Positions 25,354-34,355 of a DNA stretch of 64,000 nt are shown here, in pieces. Position 1 is the first letter of the stretch. Each line of letters begins with the position of its first letter. The notes beneath the pieces are model-generated. The model was not told the DNA's origin. It was given only the letters and a program-made list of their open reading frames with translations, and did no database searches. This stretch comes from Parafannyhessea umbonata (GTDB lineage Bacteria; Actinomycetota; Coriobacteriia; Coriobacteriales; Atopobiaceae), in contig NZ_JABAGR010000001.1 of NCBI RefSeq assembly GCF_012844235.1, forward strand, positions 124,001 to 188,000, read 5' to 3'. The position numbers and the translations under genes are program-made.

Positions 25354-27142
25354 GGAAGAGGAGAAGGACGTGCCGACCAACGGTCGGGCCACCGCGCTGA
25401 GGCTCTGGAGGTCCGCGGCCGGCATACGCTGGCGCCTTGTGGTCGCCGCCGTCGCGGCTGTGCTGTACGTCGCGACCGACCTCGCGACACCCGTGTACGC
25501 CGCAAGCCTCATCGACCACCTGTGGGCTGGCATCCAGAGGGCGTTCGCGAGCGGGCGGACGTTTCGCGTCACCATGGAGAACGGTGGCGTTGACATCCTG
25601 GTCTACCTGGGCATCTGGATGCTTGCGTGGGCGTTCTACAGCGTGCAGTCCCTGGTGATGGCAAGCTTCGCGGAGCGGCTGAACCTGAAGCTGCGCGAGG
25701 AGATATCGCGCAAGGTCGAGCGCCTGCCGCTCCGCTACTTCGACTCGCACAAGCCGGGTGACACCATCAGCCGCGCCACGAACGACCTGGACAAGGTGTC
25801 AGAGGTCCTGCAGCGCGGCCTGCTGCAGATCATCATCTCGGCAATCACCCTCGTGGGCGCGCTCGTCCTCATGGCACGCATGAGCCTGCTGCTCACGGGC
25901 GTGTTCCTGGCGTTCGCGGTGCTGTCGGCCGTCCTCACGAAGGTCGTGGCCGCGCGGACGCTCGCCGTGGCGGCAAGGCGCCAGGACGTGCTCGGCCGCC
26001 TGACGGGTCGGGTGGAGGAGGCGTACAGCGGCCGCGCCGTCATCAAGGCGTTCGGCCGCGAGGAGGAGTCCCTCGCCCGGGTGCGCGAGGACGCCGAGGA
26101 GCTTGCGCAGGTGAGCGCCCACGCGGACTTCCTCACGAACGCCATCTCGCCGGCCATCCGCTTCCTCATGAGGCTGGCGCAGGTCATCTGCGGCGTGCTC
26201 GCGGGCGGCATGCTCGTGGCGGGCCGGATCACCGTCGGCACGTTCCAGGCGTTCTTCCAGTACGTCCTCAAGGCGTCCGAGCCGCTGACGCAGCTGTCTC
26301 TTACCCTGAACATGCTGCAGGGCGCCCTCGCGGCGGCGGAGCGCGTGTTCGTCCTGCTTGACGAGGAGGAGGTCGTGCCGGATCCCAAGGAGCCGGCGAC
26401 GCTTGCGGAGCCCGTCCGCGGCCGCGTCGCGTTCGAGCACGTGCGCTTTGGCTACGCGCCGGACAAGCCGCTCATGCGCGACGTGAGCTTCGTGGCGAGG
26501 CCCGGCCAGAAGGTGGCCATCGTGGGCCAGACCGGCGCCGGCAAGACGACCCTCATCAACCTCCTCATGCGCTTCTACGAGGTGGACGGGGGCCGCATCA
26601 CGCTGGACGGGACGGACACGAGGAGCCTTGCCCGCGCGGACCTGCGCCGCCAGTTTGGCATGGTGCTGCAGGACTCGTGGCTGTTCGAGGGCACCGTTGC
26701 GCAGAACATCGCGTACGGCCACCCCGGCGCCACGCGCGAGGAGGTGGAGGCCGCCGCCCGCGCCGCGCACGTGGACTACTTCGTGCGCACGCTGCCGGAG
26801 GGCTACGACACCATGCTCGCGAACGACGCGGAGAACGTGAGCCAGGGCCAGCGCCAGCTGCTCACCATCGCGCGCGCGATGCTCACGGACCCGGCGATCC
26901 TCATTCTGGACGAGGCGACCTCGAGCGTGGACACGCGCACGGAGCAGTACATCACCCGCGCGATGGAGGCGATCATGGCGGACCGCACGAGCTTCGTGAT
27001 CGCGCACCGGCTCTCGACCATCGTGGACGCGGACCTCATCCTGGTGATGGACCACGGCGACATCGTCGAGAAGGGCTCGCATCGCGAGCTGCTGGAGCAA
27101 GACGGGGTGTACGCGGACCTCTATCGCAGCCAGTTTGCCTAG
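25346..27142 (+). CDS. Heterodimeric ABC exporter, catalytic subunit
   Basis: A 598-residue half-transporter with six membrane helices and a C-terminal ATPase. Walker A is GQTGAGKTTLINL and Walker B keeps the catalytic glutamate (ILILDEATSSVD). Its signature motif is NVSQGQRQLL instead of LSGGQ, complementing the degenerate Walker B of the partner. This reciprocal pattern supports a heterodimer. The true start is the ATG at 25346 (MSEEEEKD), overlapping the previous stop by 8 nt; GGGGAGG lies upstream. It ends the marR operon. A short GC hairpin between 27152 and 27173 precedes the convergent ecfT. Confidence 0.9.
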   Translation: MSEEEEKDVPTNGRATALRLWRSAAGIRWRLVVAAVAAVLYVATDLATPVYAASLIDHLWAGIQRAFASGRTFRVTMENGGVDILVYLGIWMLAWAFYSVQSLVMASFAERLNLKLREEISRKVERLPLRYFDSHKPGDTISRATNDLDKVSEVLQRGLLQIIISAITLVGALVLMARMSLLLTGVFLAFAVLSAVLTKVVAARTLAVAARRQDVLGRLTGRVEEAYSGRAVIKAFGREEESLARVREDAEELAQVSAHADFLTNAISPAIRFLMRLAQVICGVLAGGMLVAGRITVGTFQAFFQYVLKASEPLTQLSLTLNMLQGALAAAERVFVLLDEEEVVPDPKEPATLAEPVRGRVAFEHVRFGYAPDKPLMRDVSFVARPGQKVAIVGQTGAGKTTLINLLMRFYEVDGGRITLDGTDTRSLARADLRRQFGMVLQDSWLFEGTVAQNIAYGHPGATREEVEAAARAAHVDYFVRTLPEGYDTMLANDAENVSQGQRQLLTIARAMLTDPAILILDEATSSVDTRTEQYITRAMEAIMADRTSFVIAHRLSTIVDADLILVMDHGDIVEKGSHRELLEQDGVYADLYRSQFA

Positions 27143-27163
27143 CGCCTCTTGCCCGGCGCTCCG

Positions 27164-27964
27164 CTATGCGGCGCCGAGCGCGAGCAGCGCCGCGACGTAG
27201 GCGGCGCAGACGGCGCAGGCGAGCCAGTCGGCGCGGCGCATGCGCAGCGGGTGCCAGTGCGTGCGGCCGGAGCCGCCCTCGTAGCCGCGGGCGTCGAGCG
27301 CGCGCGAGAGCCCCTCCGCGTGGTGGGCGGAGCTTGCGAGCAGCGCCACGAGCACGGGGCCGATCGCGCGCACGCGGTGCGCGAACGAGCCTTCCGACAC
27401 GGCGCCGCCGCGCGCGGTCTGGGCGTCCAGGATCGCGGAGGCCTCGTCGGCGATGGTGGGGATGAAGCGCAGCATGAGCGAGAAGACCATGGCGAGCTCG
27501 TGCCCGGGCAGGCCCACGCGCGAAAGCGGCGACAGGCACGCCTCGAACGCGTCCGTCAGCTGGGTGGGGGTGGTGGTGAGCAGGATGAGCGCGCCCATGA
27601 GGATGGCGATGGTGAAGCGCAGCGGGTAGCACACGGCCCACCACAGGCCCATGCTCGTGACGCGCGCGGGGCCAAGCGAGAAGAGCGTGGCGCCTTCGCC
27701 CACGTAGAAGAGGTTGAAGAGGCCGAGCACGCACAGCAGCACCACGAGTGGGCGGATGGACTGCGCCACCTGGCGAAGCGGCACCTTCGAGAGCGCGACG
27801 ACCTCGAGCGCGAACGCGAGGCCGAGCGCCAGCTGGAGGGGCGTCTGGATGAAGAACACAGTCACCATGACCGCGAGGGCGCAGGCCAGCTTCGCGCGCG
27901 GGTCGAGCCGGTGGATGCGGGAGTCGCGGGGCAGGTACTGTCCCATGCGAATGCGAAGTGCCAT
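27164..27964 (-). CDS. ecfT: ECF transporter transmembrane component T
   Basis: A 266-residue membrane protein with five or six helices and the two ECF-T coupling motifs (TARGG, about 185, and LDARGYEGG, about 220), which contact the ATPases. The start is the ATG at 27964 (MALRIRMGQYLP) with GGGAGG upstream, overlapping the stop of the ATPase gene (TGATG). The longer frame to 28171 is only overlap with the ATPase gene. It is the last gene of the riboflavin ECF operon (S component, fused ATPases, T component). Confidence 0.9.
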   Translation of the reverse strand: MALRIRMGQYLPRDSRIHRLDPRAKLACALAVMVTVFFIQTPLQLALGLAFALEVVALSKVPLRQVAQSIRPLVVLLCVLGLFNLFYVGEGATLFSLGPARVTSMGLWWAVCYPLRFTIAILMGALILLTTTPTQLTDAFEACLSPLSRVGLPGHELAMVFSLMLRFIPTIADEASAILDAQTARGGAVSEGSFAHRVRAIGPVLVALLASSAHHAEGLSRALDARGYEGGSGRTHWHPLRMRRADWLACAVCAAYVAALLALGAA

Positions 27965-29919
27965 CAGCGCGCCTCCCGGTGATTGCCCAGGTCGCCTGGC
28001 GCGGGAGCTGCGGCCGAGGCGCCCGCCGCGGCGTGCGTGGCGAGCGCCGCGAGGGCGTCTGCCAGCGCGTCCGTCGTGAGTGGCGCCGCGTGGGGCGCAA
28101 GGTCGAGCGCAAGGCCCGCCTCCGTGAGGTCGCGCGCCCACGAGAGCGGGCGCGGCAGCCCCAGGCCGCACGTGCGGAGCCTCTGCTCGTGCGCGACGGC
28201 GAAGACGTCGCGGGGCGCGCCCTGGGCGAGCACGTGCGCGTTGTCGAGCACGATCACGTGGTCACAGCGGGCGGCGTCGTCCATGGAGTGCGTGACCTGG
28301 ACGATGGTGACGCCGCGTGCCGAGAGCGCGCCGAGTATGGCACGGAGATCCTCTCGCCCGCGGGGGTCGAGGCTGGCGGTGGGCTCGTCCAGCACCAGGG
28401 TCTGCGGGCGCATGGCGAGGATCCCGGCGATGGCGCACAGGCGCTGCTGGCCACCGGAGAGGTCGAACGGGGAGGCCTCGCGCAGGTCTGACAGGCCCAC
28501 GAGCTCGAGCGCGCGTGCGACGCGGCGGTCGACATCGGGGGAGGACAGGCCCATGTTGCGCGGGCCGTACGCGACGTCCTGCGCGACGGTTTGGGCGAAG
28601 AGCTGCCGCTCCGGGTGCTGCATGACGTAGCCGATCCTCTGGTGCACGAGGCGGCGGTCGCGCTTGCGGGCGGTGTCGACGCCGTCGACCACAATGTGCC
28701 CGGCGTCCGGCACCTCGAGTGCGCACATGAGCCTGACGAGCGTGGACTTGCCGGAGCCCGTCTGGCCCACGATGGCCGTGACCAGCCCGCGCGGGATGGA
28801 GAGGCTGACGCCGTCGAGCGCCTGGCGGCGCACGCCCCGTGCCGTGACGTCGCCGGCGTAGCTGTAGCTGACGTTCGCGACGATGACGGCGCCCTCGGGC
28901 GCGGCGGACGTCCGTGCCGCCGAGGGGGACGCGCTCTTCTCGCCCGCGGCGTCCGTGGCGCCTGGGGCGGCCGGTGCGCACGTGCGCAGGATGGCGCCCC
29001 TGAGCACGCGTGCGTCGCATGTCCAGGGGACGCTCACGCCGCGGGCCCGCAGGCGCTCTGCCAGGCGCGCGGCAAACGGCGCCTCCAGCCCCATGCGGCG
29101 CAGCTCCTCTGCGTGCGAGAAGACCTCCTCCGGCGTGCCGGAAAGCGCGACTTTTCCCTTGAGCATCACGATGACGCGGTCCGCGGCGAGGGCCTCCTCC
29201 ATGAAGTGCGTGACGTGGACCTGCGTGCAGCCGGCCTTCTGCAGCCGCGCCATGACGTGCATGACGCCGCGCCGCCCGCGCACGTCCAGAAGGGCGCCGG
29301 GCTCGTCCAGCACGAGCACCGCCGGCTCCAGCGCGAGCGCGCCTGCCAGCGCGACGCGCTGCTTCTGCCCGCCGGAGAGCCTGGTGGGGTCCGCCTTCGC
29401 AAAGTCCTGCATCGCGACGCGCGACAGCTCGCGCCGCACGCGCTCGCCGATCTGGCCCGCCGGGACGCCCAGGTTCTCTGGGCCGAAGGCGACGTCCTCC
29501 TCCACGACGGTCGTCACGATCTGGTCGTCCGGGTTCTGGAACACCAGCCCCAGGCTGCGGCGCGCGCGTCGGTATGCCGCGAAGTCCGGCCGGCCGTCCG
29601 CCATGACGCGCTCGCCCACGAGGTCGACGGTGCCCTCGTCCGGCGCGAGCAGCCCGCACAGCACGGACGCGAGCGTGGACTTGCCCGAGCCGTTTGGCCC
29701 GAGCACGCACACGCGCTCGCCGGGCGCCACGGAAAGGCTCACGTCGCGGAGCGCCTGCACGCCGCCGTCGAAGTGAAGGCTCACGTGCGAGAGCGAGAGC
29801 GCCGGCGCGGGGGAGAGGCGCCGCGCGGGCGAGAGGGGCGCGGCGGCCCGAGGCCGAACGTCCTTCTCGCCCGCGACGCTACGCCCCGTGGGCGTGGTGG
29901 TGTCCTGCGTGGCAGACAA
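27964..29919 (-). CDS. Fused ECF transporter ATPase (EcfA1-EcfA2 type)
   Basis: A 651-residue protein with two complete ABC ATPases in one chain. Domain 1 (about 40-270) has GPNGSGKST, LSGGQKQR, LVLDEPGALLD and the H-loop VHVTHF. Domain 2 (about 345-580) has GQTGSGKST, LSGGQQRL, LVLDEPTASLD and VQVTHS. Both sites look catalytically competent. Most ECF systems use two separate ATPase genes; here they are fused by a linker of about 75 residues. GGGCGAGAAG elements encode part of the N-terminal tail (29863) and the linker (28936). The predicted start is a TTG at 29919, three bases after the S-component stop; this start is less certain than the rest. It powers riboflavin uptake with EcfT and the S component. 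Confidence 0.88.
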   Translation of the reverse strand: MSATQDTTTPTGRSVAGEKDVRPRAAAPLSPARRLSPAPALSLSHVSLHFDGGVQALRDVSLSVAPGERVCVLGPNGSGKSTLASVLCGLLAPDEGTVDLVGERVMADGRPDFAAYRRARRSLGLVFQNPDDQIVTTVVEEDVAFGPENLGVPAGQIGERVRRELSRVAMQDFAKADPTRLSGGQKQRVALAGALALEPAVLVLDEPGALLDVRGRRGVMHVMARLQKAGCTQVHVTHFMEEALAADRVIVMLKGKVALSGTPEEVFSHAEELRRMGLEAPFAARLAERLRARGVSVPWTCDARVLRGAILRTCAPAAPGATDAAGEKSASPSAARTSAAPEGAVIVANVSYSYAGDVTARGVRRQALDGVSLSIPRGLVTAIVGQTGSGKSTLVRLMCALEVPDAGHIVVDGVDTARKRDRRLVHQRIGYVMQHPERQLFAQTVAQDVAYGPRNMGLSSPDVDRRVARALELVGLSDLREASPFDLSGGQQRLCAIAGILAMRPQTLVLDEPTASLDPRGREDLRAILGALSARGVTIVQVTHSMDDAARCDHVIVLDNAHVLAQGAPRDVFAVAHEQRLRTCGLGLPRPLSWARDLTEAGLALDLAPHAAPLTTDALADALAALATHAAAGASAAAPAPGDLGNHREAR

Positions 29920-29922
29920 CTG

Positions 29923-30507
29923 CTAGTTTCCCAGCGCCTTGGTGACCGGCTTGTAGATGAGGGCGCACACGACGGCGTTGATGACGACCTTCAGCACGTT
30001 GAACGGCAGGAGTGCCGGCACGATGAGCGCGATGACGTCTGCGGTGGCCATGTGCGCGTACAACGGCGTCACCACGATGTTAGCCAGGATGCACGCGCAG
30101 ACGCTCGCGACGGCGCCCAGCACCATGCCGACGATGGCGCCGCGCAGGGTGGTGTCGCGCTTGTAGACGAGGGAGGCGGGCAGCACCATGGAGATGGTGG
30201 CGACGATCGCCATGACCATGCCCCAGAAGCCAGACGCGGTGGCGATGTGGGGCAGGTAGCTGATGACGCTCACGACGGCGCCCGTGGCCGGGCCAAACGC
30301 GAAGCCCGCGATGAGGCAGACGATGGCGGACGGGTCGTACTTGAGCCAGGGGACGGCCGGCAGGATCGGGAACTCCACAAACAGCGTGCAGATTGCCGCA
30401 AGCGCGCAGAACAGCGCCGTTACGGCGATGCGCTTGGTGCTCCAGCCCGAGCCCTGCTCGGTGGTGGAGTGAGAGTCGTGACGTGCGACGGAAGAACTCT
30501 GTGCCAT
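29923..30507 (-). CDS. ribU: ECF transporter S component, riboflavin-specific (RibU-like)
   Basis: A 194-residue membrane protein with six hydrophobic segments after a polar N-terminus. The motif FPILPAVPWLKYDPSAIV is characteristic of RibU, the riboflavin-binding S component. The start is the ATG at 30507 (MAQSSSVARH) because CGGAGG precedes it; the in-frame ATG at 30528 lies inside the riboswitch. The FMN riboswitch directly upstream confirms the substrate. The 3' arm of the riboswitch base stem touches the ribosome-binding site, so FMN probably blocks translation initiation. Confidence 0.92.
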   Translation of the reverse strand: MAQSSSVARHDSHSTTEQGSGWSTKRIAVTALFCALAAICTLFVEFPILPAVPWLKYDPSAIVCLIAGFAFGPATGAVVSVISYLPHIATASGFWGMVMAIVATISMVLPASLVYKRDTTLRGAIVGMVLGAVASVCACILANIVVTPLYAHMATADVIALIVPALLPFNVLKVVINAVVCALIYKPVTKALGN

Positions 30508-30517
30508 GGTGGCCTCC

Positions 30518-30644
30518 GTTTCTTTCATCCGGACTATAACCGTTGGTCCTGGACTTTGACCAGGTCAGCCGCTCTTTTTGTTGCGGCGCGCGGACTTGGG
30601 CCTTGCCCCTACCGCCAGTGGGGAATCTCACCCCGCCCTGAAAC
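30518..30644 (-). promoter_or_regulatory. FMN riboswitch (RFN element)
   Basis: On the minus strand the element runs from GTTTCA (30639-30644) through the conserved blocks GGGGTGAGATTCCCCA, CTGGCGGT, AAGTCCGCG, AAAGTCCAGGACC and ACGGTTATAGTCCGGATG to GAAAC (30518-30522). GTTTC and GAAAC close the base stem P1. The last base of P1 is also the first base of CGGAGG, the ribosome-binding site of ribU, which favours translational control. Confidence 0.93.
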
Positions 30645-30733
30645 TGACACGTTGACCATAGCACGTGACGCTGGCGCGTGGCGAGAAATCTTTTTACGTG
30701 TGCGTGGCGTGTGATCGGTGAAAAGCGGGCGAT

Positions 30734-30761
30734 TTGTGGGCATCTGACAGGCTGCTATACT
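30734..30761 (+). promoter_or_regulatory. Putative sigma-70-type promoter of murB
   Basis: TTGTGG (30734-30739) and TATACT (30756-30761) are separated by 16 bases. The following leader holds a perfect palindrome GCCGCACGTGCGGC before the murB ribosome-binding site. The 30645-30865 gap also has to contain the divergent promoter of the riboflavin operon, which I could not place. Confidence 0.45.
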
Positions 30762-30865
30762 TTTGAGGATGCTTACACAGCAGAGAAGAGCAGCGCTTTG
30801 ACATGCGACGCCGCACGTGCGGCGACCTTACGCGTGCGGCGACTTTTGAGGAGAGTGATTGCGGC

Positions 30866-31789
30866 ATGTCCGACGGTGACTACCACTTGGATACGCTGAA
30901 CTGGCGACTTCGCGCCATCGTGGGCGAGGAGAACGTGAGCCAGATGGAGCCCATGAGCGAGCACACGACCTTCCGCATTGGGGGTCCGGCGGACCTCTAC
31001 GTGGTTCCAGACGACGTTGAGGAGGTGGCGGACGTCATCGCGGCGTGCAGGGAGGAGCACGTTCCCTACTTTGTGCTGGGGTGCGGCAGCGACCTTCTGG
31101 TGAGCGACGACGGCTACCGCGGCGTGATCGTCGCCCTGGCCGACGGCCTCACCAACGTGAGCGTCGACGGCGAGGAGATGACGTGCCAGGCGGGCGTCAC
31201 GCTCAAGGAAGCGTCCGAGATGGCCTGCGAGCTGGGGCTTTCTGGACTTGAGTTTGCCTGCGGCATCCCGGGTTCCGTTGGCGGCGCCTGCTTCATGAAC
31301 GCCGGCGCGTACGGCGGCTGCACGGCGGACGTGCTCCAGAGCGTGCGCGCCCTCATGCCGGACGGCTCCGTGCAGACCATCCCCGCGGACGAGCTGAACC
31401 TGGGCTACCGTCAGAGCCGCGTGAAGGACGACGGGCTGGTGGTGCTTTCCGCCACGTTCTCCCTGCGCGAGGACGACCCGGAGGACATCCGCGCGCGCAT
31501 GGACGACTTCACGCAGCGCCGCGAGGATAAGCAGCCGCTGGAGCTTGCGAGCGCCGGCTCGACGTTCAAGCGGCCGGAGGGCTTCTTCGCGGGAAAGCTC
31601 ATAACCGACGCCGGGCTGAAGGGCTACCAGGTGGGGGACGCCGCCGTGTCGAAGAAGCACGCCGGTTTCGTGGTGAACCTGGGCAACGCCTCCGCGGCGG
31701 ACGTGCACGCCGTGATCGAGCACGTTCAGGACGAGGTCGACAGGCAGTTTGGCGTTCGGCTGGAGCCTGAGGTGCGCTTCCTGGGATAG
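30866..31789 (+). CDS. murB: UDP-N-acetylenolpyruvoylglucosamine reductase
   Basis: A 307-residue FAD enzyme reducing UDP-GlcNAc-enolpyruvate to UDP-MurNAc in peptidoglycan synthesis. The FAD-binding part has TTFRIGGPADLYV and LGCGSDLLVSDDGYRG. It also has CGIPGSVGGACFMNAGAYGG, the arginine in GYRQSR, the proton-donor serine region SAGSTFKRP and the C-terminal glutamate in EPEVRFLG. Start at the ATG at 30866 (MSDGDYHLD), with GAGGAG some 13 bases upstream, a rather long spacing. Its last 64 bases overlap, in antisense, the end of the convergent serine hydrolase gene. Confidence 0.93.
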   Translation: MSDGDYHLDTLNWRLRAIVGEENVSQMEPMSEHTTFRIGGPADLYVVPDDVEEVADVIAACREEHVPYFVLGCGSDLLVSDDGYRGVIVALADGLTNVSVDGEEMTCQAGVTLKEASEMACELGLSGLEFACGIPGSVGGACFMNAGAYGGCTADVLQSVRALMPDGSVQTIPADELNLGYRQSRVKDDGLVVLSATFSLREDDPEDIRARMDDFTQRREDKQPLELASAGSTFKRPEGFFAGKLITDAGLKGYQVGDAAVSKKHAGFVVNLGNASAADVHAVIEHVQDEVDRQFGVRLEPEVRFLG

Positions 31790-32808
31790 CAGACGGCTGC
31801 GTCCACGGCCTGGGGCATCGCCTGGTCGACGGCCGCGGCGATGCCCTCGACCGCGCCGAAGTCCTCGGGCGCGTTCGAGAGTATCGAGACCACGTACGGG
31901 CCGCGCGGGCCCATCACGATGCCGGCGTCGTTCGTGACGGGGTCCGCGATGCCCTCGTCCACCGGGTACCATCCCGCCTTCGAAAGCGTCTGGCGCTTCT
32001 CGCCCAGCGCGTCCTTAATGGGCGACACGGCGCGGTTCGAGAGAAGCTCGAGCAGCGTGGCGCTGTGGCCCTTGCCGGAGGCCAGGTAGGCGTAGGCGTG
32101 CGCCCACTCCTGCGCAAGCTGGCGCGCCGTGCTGTGCGGGTAGTGCGGCGCGGCGTACGCGTCCACGCTGGGGTAGGCGCCGGATCCCACGTTGCCCCGG
32201 CGCAGCCACGCGGCAAAGCACGAGCGGCCCAGCCGGTCGGAAAGCGCCACGTAGGCGTCGTTGTCCGAGTTCAGGATGATCGGCGCCGCGTAGCGGTACG
32301 CGTCCGCGGCGTCCAGCGAGCCCGCATCCACCAGCTCCTGGTAGACGGATATGACGTACGGCCCCTTTATGGCGCTCGCGGTATAGAAGTCCGCGTCCGC
32401 GTCGTAGGTCACGGTCACGCCCGTGCGCAGGTCGCGCGCGCAGACTCCCACGACGTAGCCCCGCGCCTCGAGCGCGGATATCGTCTGGCGAAGCGACGCC
32501 ACGGACGGCGCGGCCGAGAGGGACACGTCGCCGTCGATCGCGAGCTCGCCCTTGGGCGCGGGTGCGTCCTGCCCCTGGGCCTGGGGGGCTCCCACCTGCC
32601 GGCCGTGCGCGTGGCGGACGTGGCGCGCGACCGTGGCCTTGCCCGCGTCGACCCGTGCGGCGGCGCGCAGCGCGGGCTCGATGGAGTTCGCCCACGCCCC
32701 GCAGTACGCCGCGGCAACAAGAAGCGACGCCACGGCCACCTCGGCAAAGCCGTAGGGGAGGCCGTGGCGCCCTCGACCGTTTGCGTCTGGCACCTGCCTG
32801 TGGGTCAC
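31726..32808 (-). CDS. Membrane-anchored class A beta-lactamase-like serine hydrolase
   Basis: About 360 residues starting at a GTG (32808) with a poor ribosome-binding site. One N-terminal membrane helix (about 20-42) is followed by a basic/alanine linker and a beta-lactamase-fold domain (about 105-340). The nucleophile motif is S-A-I-K (YTASAIKG) and the second motif S-D-N (NSDNDAY) is intact, but the third motif KTG is replaced by K-A-G (LSKAGW). It may be a penicillin-interacting or cell-wall enzyme rather than a resistance enzyme. The final 20 or so residues (CYPRKRTSG... ) are encoded in antisense to murB and look like a C-terminal extension. It lies 19 bp after the UPF0210 gene on the same strand. 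Confidence 0.7.
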   Translation of the reverse strand: MTHRQVPDANGRGRHGLPYGFAEVAVASLLVAAAYCGAWANSIEPALRAAARVDAGKATVARHVRHAHGRQVGAPQAQGQDAPAPKGELAIDGDVSLSAAPSVASLRQTISALEARGYVVGVCARDLRTGVTVTYDADADFYTASAIKGPYVISVYQELVDAGSLDAADAYRYAAPIILNSDNDAYVALSDRLGRSCFAAWLRRGNVGSGAYPSVDAYAAPHYPHSTARQLAQEWAHAYAYLASGKGHSATLLELLSNRAVSPIKDALGEKRQTLSKAGWYPVDEGIADPVTNDAGIVMGPRGPYVVSILSNAPEDFGAVEGIAAAVDQAMPQAVDAAVCYPRKRTSGSSRTPNCLSTSS

Positions 32809-32827
32809 GCCGTCGGCACCTGGTTCC

Positions 32828-34192
32828 CTAGTTCTTGAGCGAGTTGATCGGCGCGGGGAAGCGGCCGCCGCGGTGCGCGAACACGTGGCCCGCGAACGGG
32901 TTCACGTGCTGCACGGGCGCGGTGCCAAACAGGCCGCCAAACTCCAGCACGTCACCCTCCTTGTGGCCGATGGCCGGGATCAGGCGGACGGCCGTCGTCT
33001 TGGTGTTGATGACGCCGATGGCCATCTCGTCCGCGATGATGCCGGCGATCGCCTCGACCGGGGTGTCGCCCGGGATGGCGATCATGTCGAGCCCGACGGA
33101 GCAGACGCAGGTCATGGCCTCGAGCTTCTCGATCGAGAGCGCGCCGTCCGCCGCCGCGCGGATCATGCCCGCGTCCTCGGACACCGGGATGAACGCGCCG
33201 GAGAGGCCGCCCACGCTGGAGCTCGCCATGACGCCGCCCTTCTTCACGCAGTCGTTCAGGAGCGCGAGCGCCGCCGTCGTGCCGGGGCCGCCGCACTCGC
33301 CGACGCCGATGATCTCCAGGATCTTCGCGACGGAGTCGCCCGCGGCGGGCGTGGGCGCCAGCGACAGGTCCACGATGCCCTTCTCCACGCCCAGGCGCCT
33401 GGACGCCTCGCGACTCATGAGCTCGCCGGCGCGGGTGATCTTGAACGCCGTCTGCTTGATCTTCTCGGCCACCTCCATGAGGCTCGCGTCCTCCGGCAGC
33501 TGCTCAAGCGCGGCCGCCATGACGCCGGGGCCGGAAACGCCCACGTTGATGACGGCGTCCGCCTCGCCGGAGCCGTGCGTGGCGCCCGCCATGAACGGCG
33601 AGTCCTCCACCATGTTCGCGAACACCACGAACTTGGCGGCGCCGTAGCAGTCTATGTCCGTGGTCGCCTTCGCGCAGTCGATCATGGTCTGCGCCGAGAG
33701 GAGCACGGCGTCCATGTTGATGCCCGCTCGGGTCGAGGCGATGTTCAGGGAGGAGCAGATGCGCTCCGTGCTCGCGACGGCGGAGGGGATCGATGCGATG
33801 AGCCGGCGGTCGGCGGACCCCATGCCCTTCTGCACCAGTGCGGAGAAGCCGCCCATGAAGTCGACCCCCAGCGTCTCGGCCGCGCGGTTCATGGCCTGGG
33901 CGATGGGGGTGAGGTCCTCGTCGTCGCACGCGGCGGCGATCTGCGCTATGGGCGTGACGGACACGCGCTTGTTCGCGATGGGGATGCCGTACTCGCGCTC
34001 CAGCTGCTCGGCCGTGGGGACCAGGCGCTCCGCCGTCTTCGTGATGCGGTCGTACACCTTGGTGCACATGCGGCCCATGTCCTCGTCGGCGCAGCCGAAG
34101 AGCGAGACGCCCATGGTGATGGTACGCAGGTCGAGGTTCTGCTGCGAGACCATGCTCAGGGTCTCTGCGACCTCTTCTGGGGTGATTGCCAT
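32828..34192 (-). CDS. UPF0210 (PFL family, DUF711) protein
   Basis: A 454-residue member of the UPF0210/DUF711 family, starting [31 protein letters not shown]. Conserved blocks such as [50 protein letters not shown] and [22 protein letters not shown] are present and the length is normal. Start at the ATG at 34192 with AAGGAGC upstream. The molecular function of the family is not established. In many genomes it is next to a small ACT-domain gene (UPF0237); that partner is not seen here. The serine hydrolase follows by 19 bp. Confidence 0.85.
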   Translation of the reverse strand: MAITPEEVAETLSMVSQQNLDLRTITMGVSLFGCADEDMGRMCTKVYDRITKTAERLVPTAEQLEREYGIPIANKRVSVTPIAQIAAACDDEDLTPIAQAMNRAAETLGVDFMGGFSALVQKGMGSADRRLIASIPSAVASTERICSSLNIASTRAGINMDAVLLSAQTMIDCAKATTDIDCYGAAKFVVFANMVEDSPFMAGATHGSGEADAVINVGVSGPGVMAAALEQLPEDASLMEVAEKIKQTAFKITRAGELMSREASRRLGVEKGIVDLSLAPTPAAGDSVAKILEIIGVGECGGPGTTAALALLNDCVKKGGVMASSSVGGLSGAFIPVSEDAGMIRAAADGALSIEKLEAMTCVCSVGLDMIAIPGDTPVEAIAGIIADEMAIGVINTKTTAVRLIPAIGHKEGDVLEFGGLFGTAPVQHVNPFAGHVFAHRGGRFPAPINSLKN

Positions 34193-34355
34193 TACTGCTC
34201 CTTGCCTGTGCCGGCCGCGTCCCGGGTGGGTGCGGCACCGTCGTGTGCTGCTTTCATTATGCAAGCTTAGCGCGCCGGCCATGCGTGCGGACGGCGCGCT
34301 GCAGAATGTTTACCAATGCTTCGTGTCCGGTGCGTGCCGGCATCCGGCTTTTGCC

